In this document: in pieces, positions 37,338-45,850 of the stretch
Layout of the letters: each line of letters opens with the position of its first letter
How positions within the stretch are numbered: position 1 is the stretch's first letter
Source of the DNA: JAJTZA01 sp041744075
GTDB taxonomy: Bacteria > Verrucomicrobiota > Verrucomicrobiia > Chthoniobacterales > Terrimicrobiaceae
Assembly (NCBI GenBank): GCA_041744075.1
Contig: JBGTLQ010000167.1
Coordinates: 5,477 to 69,476 of the forward strand
DNA length: 64,000 nt
Direction: 5' to 3'
Program-made: the position numbers and the translations under genes
The notes under the pieces: generated by a model
The model's input: only the letters and a program-made list of their open reading frames with translations
Database searches by the model: none
What the model was told of the DNA's origin: nothing

Positions 37338-39338
37338 TTATTTCTCAATGAAGCTTCGTACACCTGAGGCCTCTTCTCCCTGTTTAACAAGTGCGATCCG
37401 GTGGAGGAGCATTTGCGTGGGGATGTCGCCTGCGGGGATTTTATGCAACAAAGCCTCAGCATCTGGAAAAGATTGGGCGAGGAATGCCTCGAGGGCAAGG
37501 CCGTAGGTCCTGGCGATCGTGAGAGATTCTTGGGAAGCGTGCTCCCGAAATCCCATGAGTTCGTCGATGTGGAGGGGTTCGGTTCTTCCGACGACGCTGA
37601 CGCGGTCCAATCGGCGCCAGAGGAATTCGTCTTCTCCGGCCTGCTGTCTGAGGACCGAACTGGCCAAGATTTTTGTGCCATAGGCTTTATTGAGGCCTTC
37701 GAGTCGGCTGCAGAGGTTCACGGCATCGCCGATGGCGGTGTAGGTGAACCTGCTGGCGGTTCCAACATTGCCGACTAAGACCTCGCCCGTGTGCAATCCG
37801 ACACGAGCAACAAATTTGCCAGCCCCGTTGTTCTGGATCGGGCATTGCGCAAAGTGGGCAGTGCCAATCAGGGCCGCCCGGCATGCTGCAGCGGCAGGTT
37901 CTGGAAGTTTTCCAGGGGCATTAAAAAGGGCCATGATGCCATCACCCAAGAATTTGTCGATGACGCCCCCGGATTCTTCGATGGCATGACCAAAGCTCTC
38001 AAAATAGGAGGTCAGAGTTTCCACCGCCGCCTCGGGAGACGTTTTTTCCGCGTAAGCGGTGAATCCAGCGAGATCGCAAAACATGAGAGAAATTTCCCTC
38101 CGTTCGCCGCCAAGGGCCGCCACCCCGCCACTCTGAACAAGGTCTCTCACCAAATCCACGGGGACGTAATGGGAAAATGACTCCAAGCCCGCGCGCATCC
38201 GCTCGACCGACTCAGACAACACCCGCACCTCTTTGATGGAGGATTTTGGCAGAGGCGTTGGCTCCAGTTGGAAGTTTCCGACCCTCGCCACCACCTGGCT
38301 GAGGGCTTTTAGAGGGCTGGCAATTCGGCCAGCGAGGAGAAACCCCGCCACAAGGGACAATGTCAGAGCGCCCAGTGCCGTGGCCAGCGTAACAAACACA
38401 ATATGATCAACCCCTTCAAACGCCACCTTGCGACTAAAAAGAATCGCACTCACACAGTCCAAACCGCCCGGAATGTGGGCCGTCTGAAAGCCCACAAAAT
38501 AGGTGTCATCCGGCGTGGTGATTTGTAGGATATGACCTTCATTCTCGGCACGTTTCACCTGACCGTCCAGCAAACGCCGAACTTCCTCAACCACTGGCGA
38601 GGATTCCATCGTTTTTGGTGTTGCGAGGAGTTTTCCATTGATGGAAAACACCATCGGTTCGCCGCGGAAGTCCTTGGTCAACTTGTCCAAATAGGTGGCC
38701 ACATCGCTCAGAATAAAATCAACCGTCAACACGCCAAGCAGGTTTCCAGACTCGTCTGTCACCGCTTGGGTGACTGTGATCCCCCGTTCGCCAGTGGCAA
38801 AATCGTAAGGGGGTGTCCAGGCCCGCTCCTCATTTTCAAGAGCCAGCTGGAACCAAGGGCGCACGCGGGCATCAAAGGTGGTGGGCAACTTGGGGTTCCC
38901 GTGTGGCTGCCAAATGCCATCGGCACCCAAAACCCACTCTAGCGGAGGGCTCCCATCCGGTGCTGACACATTGATCACCGTTAATCCGTCATGGGTCCAT
39001 CCCCCGGCAAACCTCCCATCCGCATACCCAAAACTGATCCATGCAATCCCCTCTTCAAACTCCAAGGTCTTGGCGAAGAGTTTTGCCAACGCTTGGGGGT
39101 TTTCAAGGGAAATGCCACCCGACCGGATCGCCCGCGCAAACGTTTCCAAAAGCCTGGTTGATGGTTCAAAATGCTCTTCGACCAGACTGGTCACCGCCTC
39201 AAGAGTTGTTGAGATCTGTTTCTCAAGCAGTGCATAAATCGCAAGCCGCACCCCCCGTGCCCCAAAGGCACTGGTCAGCAAACTCGACACAAGAATCAAC
39301 CCCAAAACAACGGTCAACAATAAGGCACGAAAAGACAC
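37338..39338 (-). CDS. Membrane class III adenylate/guanylate cyclase with Cache sensor and HAMP
   Basis: 666 residues, GTG start. Two membrane segments (about 5-28 and about 318-340) bracket a periplasmic Cache-type sensor (VRPWFQLALENEERAWTPPY; TVDFILSDVATYLDKL). A HAMP linker (RIASPLKALSQVVARV) leads to the cyclase domain (about 415-590). Both metal aspartates are seen (LMFCDLAGFTAY and FLGDGIMALF), as is the transition-state pair in IGDAVNLCSRLE. The domain therefore looks active. It would convert an external ligand signal into cAMP (or cGMP). No cAMP receptor gene is nearby. Confidence 0.88.
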   Translation of the reverse strand: MSFRALLLTVVLGLILVSSLLTSAFGARGVRLAIYALLEKQISTTLEAVTSLVEEHFEPSTRLLETFARAIRSGGISLENPQALAKLFAKTLEFEEGIAWISFGYADGRFAGGWTHDGLTVINVSAPDGSPPLEWVLGADGIWQPHGNPKLPTTFDARVRPWFQLALENEERAWTPPYDFATGERGITVTQAVTDESGNLLGVLTVDFILSDVATYLDKLTKDFRGEPMVFSINGKLLATPKTMESSPVVEEVRRLLDGQVKRAENEGHILQITTPDDTYFVGFQTAHIPGGLDCVSAILFSRKVAFEGVDHIVFVTLATALGALTLSLVAGFLLAGRIASPLKALSQVVARVGNFQLEPTPLPKSSIKEVRVLSESVERMRAGLESFSHYVPVDLVRDLVQSGGVAALGGERREISLMFCDLAGFTAYAEKTSPEAAVETLTSYFESFGHAIEESGGVIDKFLGDGIMALFNAPGKLPEPAAAACRAALIGTAHFAQCPIQNNGAGKFVARVGLHTGEVLVGNVGTASRFTYTAIGDAVNLCSRLEGLNKAYGTKILASSVLRQQAGEDEFLWRRLDRVSVVGRTEPLHIDELMGFREHASQESLTIARTYGLALEAFLAQSFPDAEALLHKIPAGDIPTQMLLHRIALVKQGEEASGVRSFIEK

Positions 39339-39399
39339 CAGGGCACTCTAGCTCAAGCAGCCACTAATTCGCCAGAAGGTTTCACCGGTGCCGCAGCAT

Positions 39400-39475
39400 G
39401 GGAGGAATGGGAAGCATGGGAGTTATGAGTTGGGCTTTTTCTCATGACTCTCATTCTTCCCATACCTCCCATTCC
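39400..39475. repeat. Imperfect palindrome at the 3' end of the four-helix-bundle gene
   Basis: Two roughly 30-base arms match as an inverted repeat with about 4 mismatches, around a loop rich in T. Each arm is built of ATGGGAGGAATGGGAAG-like units. The right arm forms the last codons of the gene and its stop region. A similar palindrome occupies the gene's 5' end. Confidence 0.75.
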
Positions 39476-40094
39476 TCTGCGCAAGCCTCGCCTTGAACAT
39501 CCTCTCCCTCAAGCCACCTTGCTCCAAGAAATCCTTCTCCAACCGGCGCAGTTGTTGGTCGAGCAGATAGTTGGTTTGGTGGATCAGGCAGATCGCGATA
39601 TTGGCGATCACCTCCGATGGACGGGTCTCCAAAAAATCCCGGTAAAGCTCAAAGGTCTGCGGGGTCTTGCAACCAAGCTGGCGAACATAAAGCGCCTCTT
39701 TGGAATCTTTTTCCCAAACTCCATGATCACGCACCCGCAGGTAGTCGCGGAAATCAGCCAGCAGCTCCTCAAGGCTGGCCCGCCCCACACTCGTGAGCTT
39801 TAGTTCAGTTTCTTTGGAAGTGAGCGCAGCTTTACTGCCCTCAAGGATGTTCTGTTTCCCAGATCGAGCCGACTGGATCATCTGATCAACCGTGCGGTCG
39901 CCCCGCGAGAGGTATTTGTGGGCAAACCGATAAGTGATGTCATAAACAACTTCCGCTTTTTGGTAAGAGAGCAGTGTCTGGTAATCTCCACGGGGTGGAA
40001 TAATCGGATGGGAGTTATGGGAAGAATGGGATGCATGGGAAGGCCTCATCCCATCTCTCTCATTATTCCTATTCTTCCCATCGGTACTCATCAC
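39423..40094 (-). CDS. Four-helix-bundle protein (23S rRNA intervening-sequence protein-like) with suffix domain
   Basis: 223 residues. Residues about 36-150 (LLSYQKAEVVYDITYRFAHK; QMIQSARSGKQNILEGSKAA) match the four-helix-bundle family related to proteins encoded in 23S rRNA intervening sequences. A longer C-terminal suffix (TPQTFELYRDFLETRPSEVI; IHQTNYLLDQQLRRLEKDF) follows. The first about 30 residues are His/Ser/Asn-rich and are simply the translation of a palindromic ATGGGA-type repeat. Function is unknown. These genes are often mobile-looking singletons, and the bracketing palindromes support that here. Confidence 0.75.
   Translation of the reverse strand: MMSTDGKNRNNERDGMRPSHASHSSHNSHPIIPPRGDYQTLLSYQKAEVVYDITYRFAHKYLSRGDRTVDQMIQSARSGKQNILEGSKAALTSKETELKLTSVGRASLEELLADFRDYLRVRDHGVWEKDSKEALYVRQLGCKTPQTFELYRDFLETRPSEVIANIAICLIHQTNYLLDQQLRRLEKDFLEQGGLRERMFKARLAQRNGRYGKNESHEKKPNS
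40006..40092. repeat. Imperfect palindrome at the 5' end of the four-helix-bundle gene
   Basis: Units of ATGGGAAGAATGGGATG on the left are mirrored by CATTATTCCTATTCTTCCCAT on the right, with AAGGCCT near the centre. The element lies inside the first codons of the gene and shares its unit sequence with the palindrome at 39400-39475. Confidence 0.65.
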
Positions 40095-40145
40095 CCTTGC
40101 ACTCTACCCAAACCACATTGACCTGCAAGCCCACCAAAATTCCTC

Positions 40146-40176
40146 TTGACCTTGTGTTATAGTGTTGTAATACACA
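40146..40176 (+). promoter_or_regulatory. Leaderless promoter with overlapping operator for the GntR/ABC operon
   Basis: TTGACC (40146-40151) and TAATAC (40168-40173) are 16 bases apart. The ATG at 40180 lies where transcription should begin, so the mRNA is probably leaderless. A dyad, TGTGTTATA (40153-40161) and TAATACACA (40168-40176), covers the core promoter. It resembles YtrA-type GntR operators and suggests autorepression. Confidence 0.55.
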
Positions 40177-40179
40177 CAC

Positions 40180-40572
40180 ATGCTCCTTCACCTCAACCCC
40201 TCCAACGGTGTGCCGATTTATCGGCAGATGTTGAATCAGTTGAGGGATCGGATTTTAGGGGGGCAGCTACCTTCGGGCGAAAAGTTGCCATCGGTGCGAG
40301 ATCTCTCGATCACTGCGGAGGTGAACCCGCTCACGGTGGCGAAGGTGTATCAATTCTTGGAGCGGGAGGGGTTGGTCGAGACGCGGCGGGGAACAGGAAC
40401 CTTTGTGGCCTCCCGCGTGAAGACTTTCACCCCGAGCGAGCGCCGCCAACAATTGGAGCCGCTCATTCGTCAAATGGTCACCGAGGCCACCCACCTTGGC
40501 GTGAGCGCAGAACAAACACTCCAGTGGGTGGAGGCCGAATTTTCAAAAAATCAAAAACGCAATGACACATGA
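40180..40572 (+). CDS. GntR-family regulator, YtrA subfamily
   Basis: 130 residues. A winged helix-turn-helix (PIYRQMLNQLRDRILGGQLP; LPSVRDLSITAEVNPLTVAK; GLVETRRGTGTFVA) fills residues about 10-78. A short C-terminal helix follows, the mark of the YtrA subfamily, which lacks a large effector domain. Members usually repress their own operon with an ABC transporter. Its stop overlaps the start of such an ATPase gene by 4 bases. Confidence 0.9.
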   Translation: MLLHLNPSNGVPIYRQMLNQLRDRILGGQLPSGEKLPSVRDLSITAEVNPLTVAKVYQFLEREGLVETRRGTGTFVASRVKTFTPSERRQQLEPLIRQMVTEATHLGVSAEQTLQWVEAEFSKNQKRNDT

Positions 40573-41450
40573 AAGCAATTGAGATCACCGCGATGAATCG
40601 CAGTTATGACGGTCCACCCATCATCAAGAATCTGCACCTCACTGTGCCCATAGGTCACATCTATGGATTTCTCGGGCGAAATGGATCGGGCAAGACCACG
40701 GTCATCAAAACGCTTGCAGGCTTGTTGAAGGCTGACACTGGGACGGTGGAAGTTTTTGGAAAGGATCCGTGGTTCGCAGGGGCGCTTGAGAAACAGCGGA
40801 TTGGCTATTTGTCAGAGTCGCAAATTCTGCCACCCATGATCCGTCTCCGCTCAATCATTCGCTTTTGCGCACCGTTGTATGGGGACCGATGGGATGCTGA
40901 TCTTTGTCAGTCTCTCCTGACAAAATTTGGCATTGATCCCAAAAAGCGCATGGCTCAGCTCTCACTTGGGCAGCAGCGTCTGTTTGGGTTTGTGATGGCG
41001 ATTGCTCCCCGCCCTGACCTGCTCATCCTCGACGAACCGGCTGCCAATTTGGACGTGGCAGCCCGGAGGGAATTTTTGGAGGAAATTCTTGATCTGATAC
41101 GGATCGGAGAAAAAACGGTGTTTTTTTCAACCCACGTCCTGACGGATGTCGAGCGGGTTGCTGACTCGGTGGGGATTCTTGCCGGAGGAGCATTGGTTGC
41201 TGAGGCGCCTTTGGATGATTTGAAGGATCAATACCGAAGAGTTCGAATGTATAATTTTGCAGGTGCGCTGCCTCAGGAAATTCCCGGAGCGCTGTCTCTA
41301 CGGACCGCAGATCGTGAGATGGTAACCGTCGTGCGCATCGCGGATTCCCAATCGCTTTCCAATCTCAGCACCCAATATTCCTGTCAAATCGAGGAAAGCC
41401 CCCTCCCCCTCGAAGATCTTTTCATCGAACTCACCCGCACAAAAAAATGA
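40569..41450 (+). CDS. ABC transporter ATP-binding protein
   Basis: 293 residues. Walker A GRNGSGKTTVIKTLAG (about 36-51), signature LSLGQQRLFG, Walker B LLILDEPAANLD and H-loop FFSTHVLTD are all present. The last about 80 residues form a domain typical of ABC-2-type exporters. It overlaps the regulator gene and is itself overlapped by the permease gene, giving a three-gene operon. YtrA-type systems often respond to cell-envelope antibiotics, but the substrate here is unknown. Confidence 0.9.
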   Translation: MKAIEITAMNRSYDGPPIIKNLHLTVPIGHIYGFLGRNGSGKTTVIKTLAGLLKADTGTVEVFGKDPWFAGALEKQRIGYLSESQILPPMIRLRSIIRFCAPLYGDRWDADLCQSLLTKFGIDPKKRMAQLSLGQQRLFGFVMAIAPRPDLLILDEPAANLDVAARREFLEEILDLIRIGEKTVFFSTHVLTDVERVADSVGILAGGALVAEAPLDDLKDQYRRVRMYNFAGALPQEIPGALSLRTADREMVTVVRIADSQSLSNLSTQYSCQIEESPLPLEDLFIELTRTKK

Positions 41451-42256
41451 AACCTCTCGCTCAATTTTTTCACCTTCTAAAATACTTCTGCACCGCATCA
41501 TGGTGGATCTGGCTCTTGCCACTGGTCTTTATCATTCAGCCCGGTGTCGCCGTGCTGTCAGGATCCACCTTCAGCTCACTGACTATCCTAACCACCGGCT
41601 TGGGGATGATGTGTATGATGCCTATGATTTTTGCCAGCATGGTATTTGCCCCGGAGATATTTCTGGGAATGAACTACACCACGCCGCAAACCCAGCAGAT
41701 CGCTGCGGCCTATTCGTCGGACTTTTTGATCACACGGCCCTTGGACAAACCCGTCGTTTTTGTCGCACGTTACTCCTTTTATTGGGCGTCTCTGATTCTG
41801 CCACTCTGTCTGCTGCTTGCTTTAACGATTGCAAAACCCTCGCTGACTATGACTATTCCCGCCAAAAACACAGACGCTGTCACGTTCTACTCCTCCCACC
41901 TCCCGGATGCTGAGATGACTCAAAAGTCGGAAAACCTCCTCACCATTCACTCCTCCTCAGGACGAGTTCAACTTGCGTTTTCCATGGTCCTCATATCATC
42001 TGCCTTTTGTGCGTTCTGGCCGCCTTTTGTGATCTGGCTCTCGCATAGACGGTTTCGAAATTTGATCTTTTGGTGCATTTTTCTGGGGGGAATATTCAGC
42101 TTGCAGCTTCTGCCGCTTTTCTTAAAAAGCCGGTTCTTGGAGGATGGACTCTTTGTGATACAAAATCATCTATTGGCATCTTGTGTGGTGCTGGGAATTT
42201 TGGTTTTTGTGGGATTTCTAGTGGCCCGTCGGCGAATACTGGGAGCTTCCACCTGA
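41447..42256 (+). CDS. ABC transporter permease
   Basis: 269 residues with about six hydrophobic segments (for example WIWLLPLVFIIQPGVAVLSG and LASCVVLGILVFVGFLVARR). The sequence is not closely like a named family. Assignment as membrane partner comes from the 4-base overlap with the ATPase gene and the GntR(YtrA)-ATPase-permease order. A hairpin (ACCACAAC-AG-GTTGTGGT, 42267-42284) follows the stop. Confidence 0.75.
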   Translation: MKPLAQFFHLLKYFCTASWWIWLLPLVFIIQPGVAVLSGSTFSSLTILTTGLGMMCMMPMIFASMVFAPEIFLGMNYTTPQTQQIAAAYSSDFLITRPLDKPVVFVARYSFYWASLILPLCLLLALTIAKPSLTMTIPAKNTDAVTFYSSHLPDAEMTQKSENLLTIHSSSGRVQLAFSMVLISSAFCAFWPPFVIWLSHRRFRNLIFWCIFLGGIFSLQLLPLFLKSRFLEDGLFVIQNHLLASCVVLGILVFVGFLVARRRILGAST

Positions 42257-42266
42257 GACGAGGCAA

Positions 42267-42284
42267 ACCACAACAGGTTGTGGT
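42267..42284. repeat. Short perfect hairpin after the ABC permease gene
   Basis: An 8-bp stem with a 2-base apex lies 10 bases after the permease stop. It is followed by AAAAATTT rather than a T-run, so a Rho-independent terminator is not demonstrated. Confidence 0.35.
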
Positions 42285-42469
42285 AAAAATTTGAGTTATT
42301 CACAAGTTATTGGTTGTGTCCCCGTCAGCAAGGTGTATAAGAACCATCAGATTGAGACGCTCTGACTTCCAGAACTCATCACGAAACACCCGGAATTTTC
42401 TTCGCTGTTCTGGAAGATTCCCCAACCCCGTCACCTGTCCCTGCCGTGCAGGGACCGCACGCTGAAACC

Positions 42470-43990
42470 ATGCACCGACCCGCACCGATGGAAATGACAG
42501 AAGAGCAGGGAGTTTTTTTCCCGAGCCCAGAGAGAATTGCACACAAAGGAGCAAAAGGAACCGTCAAAAACTTCGTGATCGACACGAATGTCCTTCTGCA
42601 CGATCCGCACAGCCTGAACCGCTTCGAGAACAACCACGTCCACATTCCCGTGGAGGTTCTTTCTGAGTTGGATCGATTCAAAAACGAACAAACCGAGCGA
42701 GGAGCCAATGCACGAACCGTACACCGCTTCTTGAATCAGATCTTTGGTCAGCACGCCGAGCGCGTGACCAAAGGGGCGGAGACTCCCGGGGGCGGATTGG
42801 TCAGAATCTTGATTGCCGACTCCTTGAAGGGCACGACCTTGGCGGCTGCCATGAAACGATTTCGCAGCATTTTCCCCGATGAGGAAAAAATGGACCACCG
42901 CATCATGGCTGCGGCACTTGCCCTCCACGAAACAAGCAAGAATCCCACAACCCTTGTCACCAAGGACCTGAACATGCAGCTCAAGGCGATGGCCATTGGC
43001 CTGAACTGCGAGGATTATTTGAATGACAAGGTGGAGGTGAAAGATGCGGAGGGTTATGACATCCGGTCGATTGCCGTGGATCCTCACGAGTTGCAGCGCT
43101 TTGGAAGTTCCAAATCCTTGGAATTGCCAGCGTCCAGGACCGGTGTTCTTGAAATCAACGAATACGTGTTGCTTTCGACAGAGGATCACAAGTTCCTGCC
43201 AGCGCGTCATTTGGGCGAAGGTCAAATGGTGAGGCTCGACCTACCAACCAGCTTACAGATGCCACGGGGCATTGACCTGCGTCCCGCGAATGCTGGTCAG
43301 CAATGCTTCCTGGATGCCTTACTTGATCCCGAAATCTCGCTGATCACCTGCTATGGCCAAGCCGGCACAGGAAAGACCCTGTTGGCAGTTGCGGCCGGGC
43401 TTTATCTGACAGCTCAGAAGGAATTTAATGGAATGACCGTCAGCCGTCCTGTGGTGGCCATGGGAGATACGCTTGGATTTTTGCCAGGCACGCTCAACGA
43501 AAAAATGCACCCATGGCTCCAGTCGATCTACGATGCGTTTGAAGTTCTGCTTCCCATCAACCAGCCAAGGACGGAGGGCAAACCCAAAAATGCCTCCGAT
43601 CGCAAGAAGACCCCGCATGTGCAGGCGCCGACTCATCAGCCTCAAAGCATCGTGAAGCCTTACGAGCAACTCATTGAACGGGGGCTCCTCGAAATTGAAG
43701 CCCTCTGTTACATTCGTGGGCGCTCGATCCCGAATCGTTTTTTTGTGCTTGATGAAGCCCAGCAACTCACACCGCTGGAAGCCAAAACCGTGGTCACCCG
43801 CATGTCCAAAGGATCCAAGCTGGTGATGGTTGGTGACCCGGGTCAGATCGATAATCCTTATGTGGACAGTCGCTCAAACGGCTTGGTTTATACCCGCAAT
43901 CGCCTTCGCGGCCAACGCATCACAGCTCATATTTGTCTCACCAAGGGCGAAAGAAGCGCCTTGGCGGAGATGGGCGCGACGATGATGTGA
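42470..43990 (+). CDS. PIN domain-PhoH family ATPase
   Basis: 506 residues from the ATG at 42470. An upstream GTG at 42446 and a downstream ATG at 42488 are alternatives. An N-terminal PIN nuclease domain (NFVIDTNVLLHDPHSLNRF; VEVLSELDRFKNEQ) is followed by a PhoH-type helicase/ATPase domain. The latter has Walker A CYGQAGTGKTLLAVAAG and Walker B FFVLDEAQQLTP. Such fusions (PhoH2/YlaK-like) unwind and cleave RNA. The gene stands alone. Confidence 0.88.
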   Translation: MHRPAPMEMTEEQGVFFPSPERIAHKGAKGTVKNFVIDTNVLLHDPHSLNRFENNHVHIPVEVLSELDRFKNEQTERGANARTVHRFLNQIFGQHAERVTKGAETPGGGLVRILIADSLKGTTLAAAMKRFRSIFPDEEKMDHRIMAAALALHETSKNPTTLVTKDLNMQLKAMAIGLNCEDYLNDKVEVKDAEGYDIRSIAVDPHELQRFGSSKSLELPASRTGVLEINEYVLLSTEDHKFLPARHLGEGQMVRLDLPTSLQMPRGIDLRPANAGQQCFLDALLDPEISLITCYGQAGTGKTLLAVAAGLYLTAQKEFNGMTVSRPVVAMGDTLGFLPGTLNEKMHPWLQSIYDAFEVLLPINQPRTEGKPKNASDRKKTPHVQAPTHQPQSIVKPYEQLIERGLLEIEALCYIRGRSIPNRFFVLDEAQQLTPLEAKTVVTRMSKGSKLVMVGDPGQIDNPYVDSRSNGLVYTRNRLRGQRITAHICLTKGERSALAEMGATMM

Positions 43991-44051
43991 CTTACGAGCA
44001 ACCTCGCCAGATGTTTACAGGACAATCTGGAGTGCTGCTTTTTTCCGCAGC

Positions 44052-44531
44052 TTAGCTCAGCGACGCAAGGGCTTCCTTGATCTTATCAAAGTCAGGAAGC
44101 TCCTTGGGCGAAGGTGTCTGCTCGCTGTAGCGAATGACGCCTTCCTTATCGATCACAAAAGCGGCGCGAGCTGAGGTGTCGCCGATCCCGGCAAGTCCAG
44201 GGAACACCACGTCATACGCTTTGGTCACTTCCTTATTCAGGTCACTGGCCAACCGGATCGAGATTTTCTCCTGCTTGGCCCATGCGGCCTGTGCGAAGGG
44301 ACTGTCCACGCTCACCCCAACCACTTCGGCGTTCAGATCCGAAAACGCGGAGAGCCCGGCAGTGACATCACAAAACTCCTGAGTGCAAACGCCAGTGAAG
44401 GCCAATGGAAAAAACAAGAGAACGATGGCTTTGTCACCGAAGCTGGATTCGAGGCTGAAGTCCTCGAGTCCCTCGGCGCCTGCGCTCTTGAGAGTGAATT
44501 TCGGTGCGGGAGTTCCGACGGAGAGTGGCAT
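44052..44531 (-). CDS. Peroxiredoxin, AhpE-like
   Basis: 159 residues from the ATG at 44531. The active-site stretch FPLAFTGVCTQEFCDV (peroxidatic Cys49, second Cys54) matches the AhpE/PrxQ-like branch of the AhpC/TSA family. It reduces hydroperoxides with a thiol donor. Longer in-frame starts up to 44648 would run into the next gene and lack similarity. It is 28 bases downstream of the PpiC lipoprotein gene. Confidence 0.88.
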   Translation of the reverse strand: MPLSVGTPAPKFTLKSAGAEGLEDFSLESSFGDKAIVLLFFPLAFTGVCTQEFCDVTAGLSAFSDLNAEVVGVSVDSPFAQAAWAKQEKISIRLASDLNKEVTKAYDVVFPGLAGIGDTSARAAFVIDKEGVIRYSEQTPSPKELPDFDKIKEALASLS

Positions 44532-44559
44532 GGTGAGTGTGGGTAATTGTTGTTTAGAT

Positions 44560-45729
44560 TTATTCGTTGGCAGCCGGTGGCATTTGCCCTGGGATTGGCG
44601 AAGCGGGATCCGGGGCTGGAAGAGTGGATTCGATTTTCGCGTCCGCACGGAGTTTCGCGATCAATTCCGTCACAGCATTGCGCTGTTTATCCTGCTTGAG
44701 ATATGCAGAGAGCTGAGGTTTGACCTCTTCCAAGGAGGATGTGCCAGCTTCTTTTTTGTCTTCAACTTTAATCACATGCCAGCCAAATTGTGTGCGAACG
44801 GGTTCGCTGATTTCGCCAGTTTTGAGTTGGAAAGCGGCTTCGGAGAACTCAGGGACCATGCGGTCTTTCGAGAAGAATCCGAGATCACCACCGGACTCCT
44901 TGGCTCCTGGCTCTTCACTCAGTTCCTTGGCAAGGGCCGCAAAATCGTCACCCTTTTTGGCTTTGGCTGCCGCCTCTTTTGCTTTCTCGAGCTGGGCATT
45001 GGAAACATCTTCCGTGTCATCAGGTTTGGTCAAAAAGAGGATGTGGCTGGCCTTGACTGTCTCGGGTTGTTCGAATTCCTGTTTGTTTTCCTCGTAGAAT
45101 TTTGCCACGTCGGCATCGGTCACTTCAGCAGAATCTCCGATCTGGCTTTCCACCCATTTGCGTTGCTGAAGAAGTTTTTTCAGATCCGTGGCCACTTTCT
45201 CCGGGGTTTGGCCAACCGCCGTCAGTTGTGCCACAAAATCTTCTTCTGTGGGGAATTGTCCCCGCAGCTTAGCGATCTCGGCTTCGACTTCCTCGTCGCT
45301 GACGGTGACATCGACCGCCGCTTTGCTGATCAGTTTGTCGGTGATGAGGTCATCCAAGATCTGACGATATCCTTCCATTTTTTGTTCGGCTGTTAACTCT
45401 GAGGGTTGAATCCCAGAAGCTTGAGCCGCTTCGTTGAGCGCCTTGTCGAGTTCGTCCTTGGTGATATTTTCACCATTCACCACGGCAACCGGGTCTTTGA
45501 GTTCGATGGTCGCACCAGCGGGAACGGGGTCAGTTGATGGCTCACCAGCAGTGACTGGGGGTGTGGACACAGAGGGCTCCGTTGTGGCGGCTGGTTCGGC
45601 AGCAGGGGCTGTCTCAGCCGCAGGAGTTGGAGTGGTTTCTGCCGTCGGAGCGGGTTTATCGCAACCAACAATCAGAAATGCAAACGTCGCAAGTGAGGAA
45701 ACGGTGAGAGGAAGAAGGGATCTTTGCAT
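44560..45729 (-). CDS. PpiC-type peptidyl-prolyl isomerase lipoprotein (SurA/PrsA-like)
   Basis: 389 residues from the ATG at 45729. The signal peptide ends in a lipobox (FLIVGC, then DKPAP), followed by a Thr/Pro/Ala-rich linker. A SurA-like N-terminal helical domain (VVNGENITKDELDKALNEAA) precedes a parvulin domain with ASHILFLTKPDD, GGDLGFFSKDRMVPEFSEAA and VRTQFGWHVIKV. It probably folds exported or outer-membrane proteins. It is followed by a peroxiredoxin gene on the same strand. Confidence 0.9.
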   Translation of the reverse strand: MQRSLLPLTVSSLATFAFLIVGCDKPAPTAETTPTPAAETAPAAEPAATTEPSVSTPPVTAGEPSTDPVPAGATIELKDPVAVVNGENITKDELDKALNEAAQASGIQPSELTAEQKMEGYRQILDDLITDKLISKAAVDVTVSDEEVEAEIAKLRGQFPTEEDFVAQLTAVGQTPEKVATDLKKLLQQRKWVESQIGDSAEVTDADVAKFYEENKQEFEQPETVKASHILFLTKPDDTEDVSNAQLEKAKEAAAKAKKGDDFAALAKELSEEPGAKESGGDLGFFSKDRMVPEFSEAAFQLKTGEISEPVRTQFGWHVIKVEDKKEAGTSSLEEVKPQLSAYLKQDKQRNAVTELIAKLRADAKIESTLPAPDPASPIPGQMPPAANE

Positions 45730-45850
45730 AATGGAAAACGCCAATCTGCACAGGTTCCCGGAATTTTCCAACGCTAAATTCCGACAAACGAGACAAATCC
45801 CGCTAAAATCTTTGGAAATCCACTGATTTCGATCATTTTAAAGGCCGGAA

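Noticed and set aside
39423..40094. Diversity-generating retroelement accessory protein (Avd-like four-helix bundle)
   Set aside because: No reverse transcriptase, template repeat or variable repeat was seen nearby, so the bundle alone does not support such an element.
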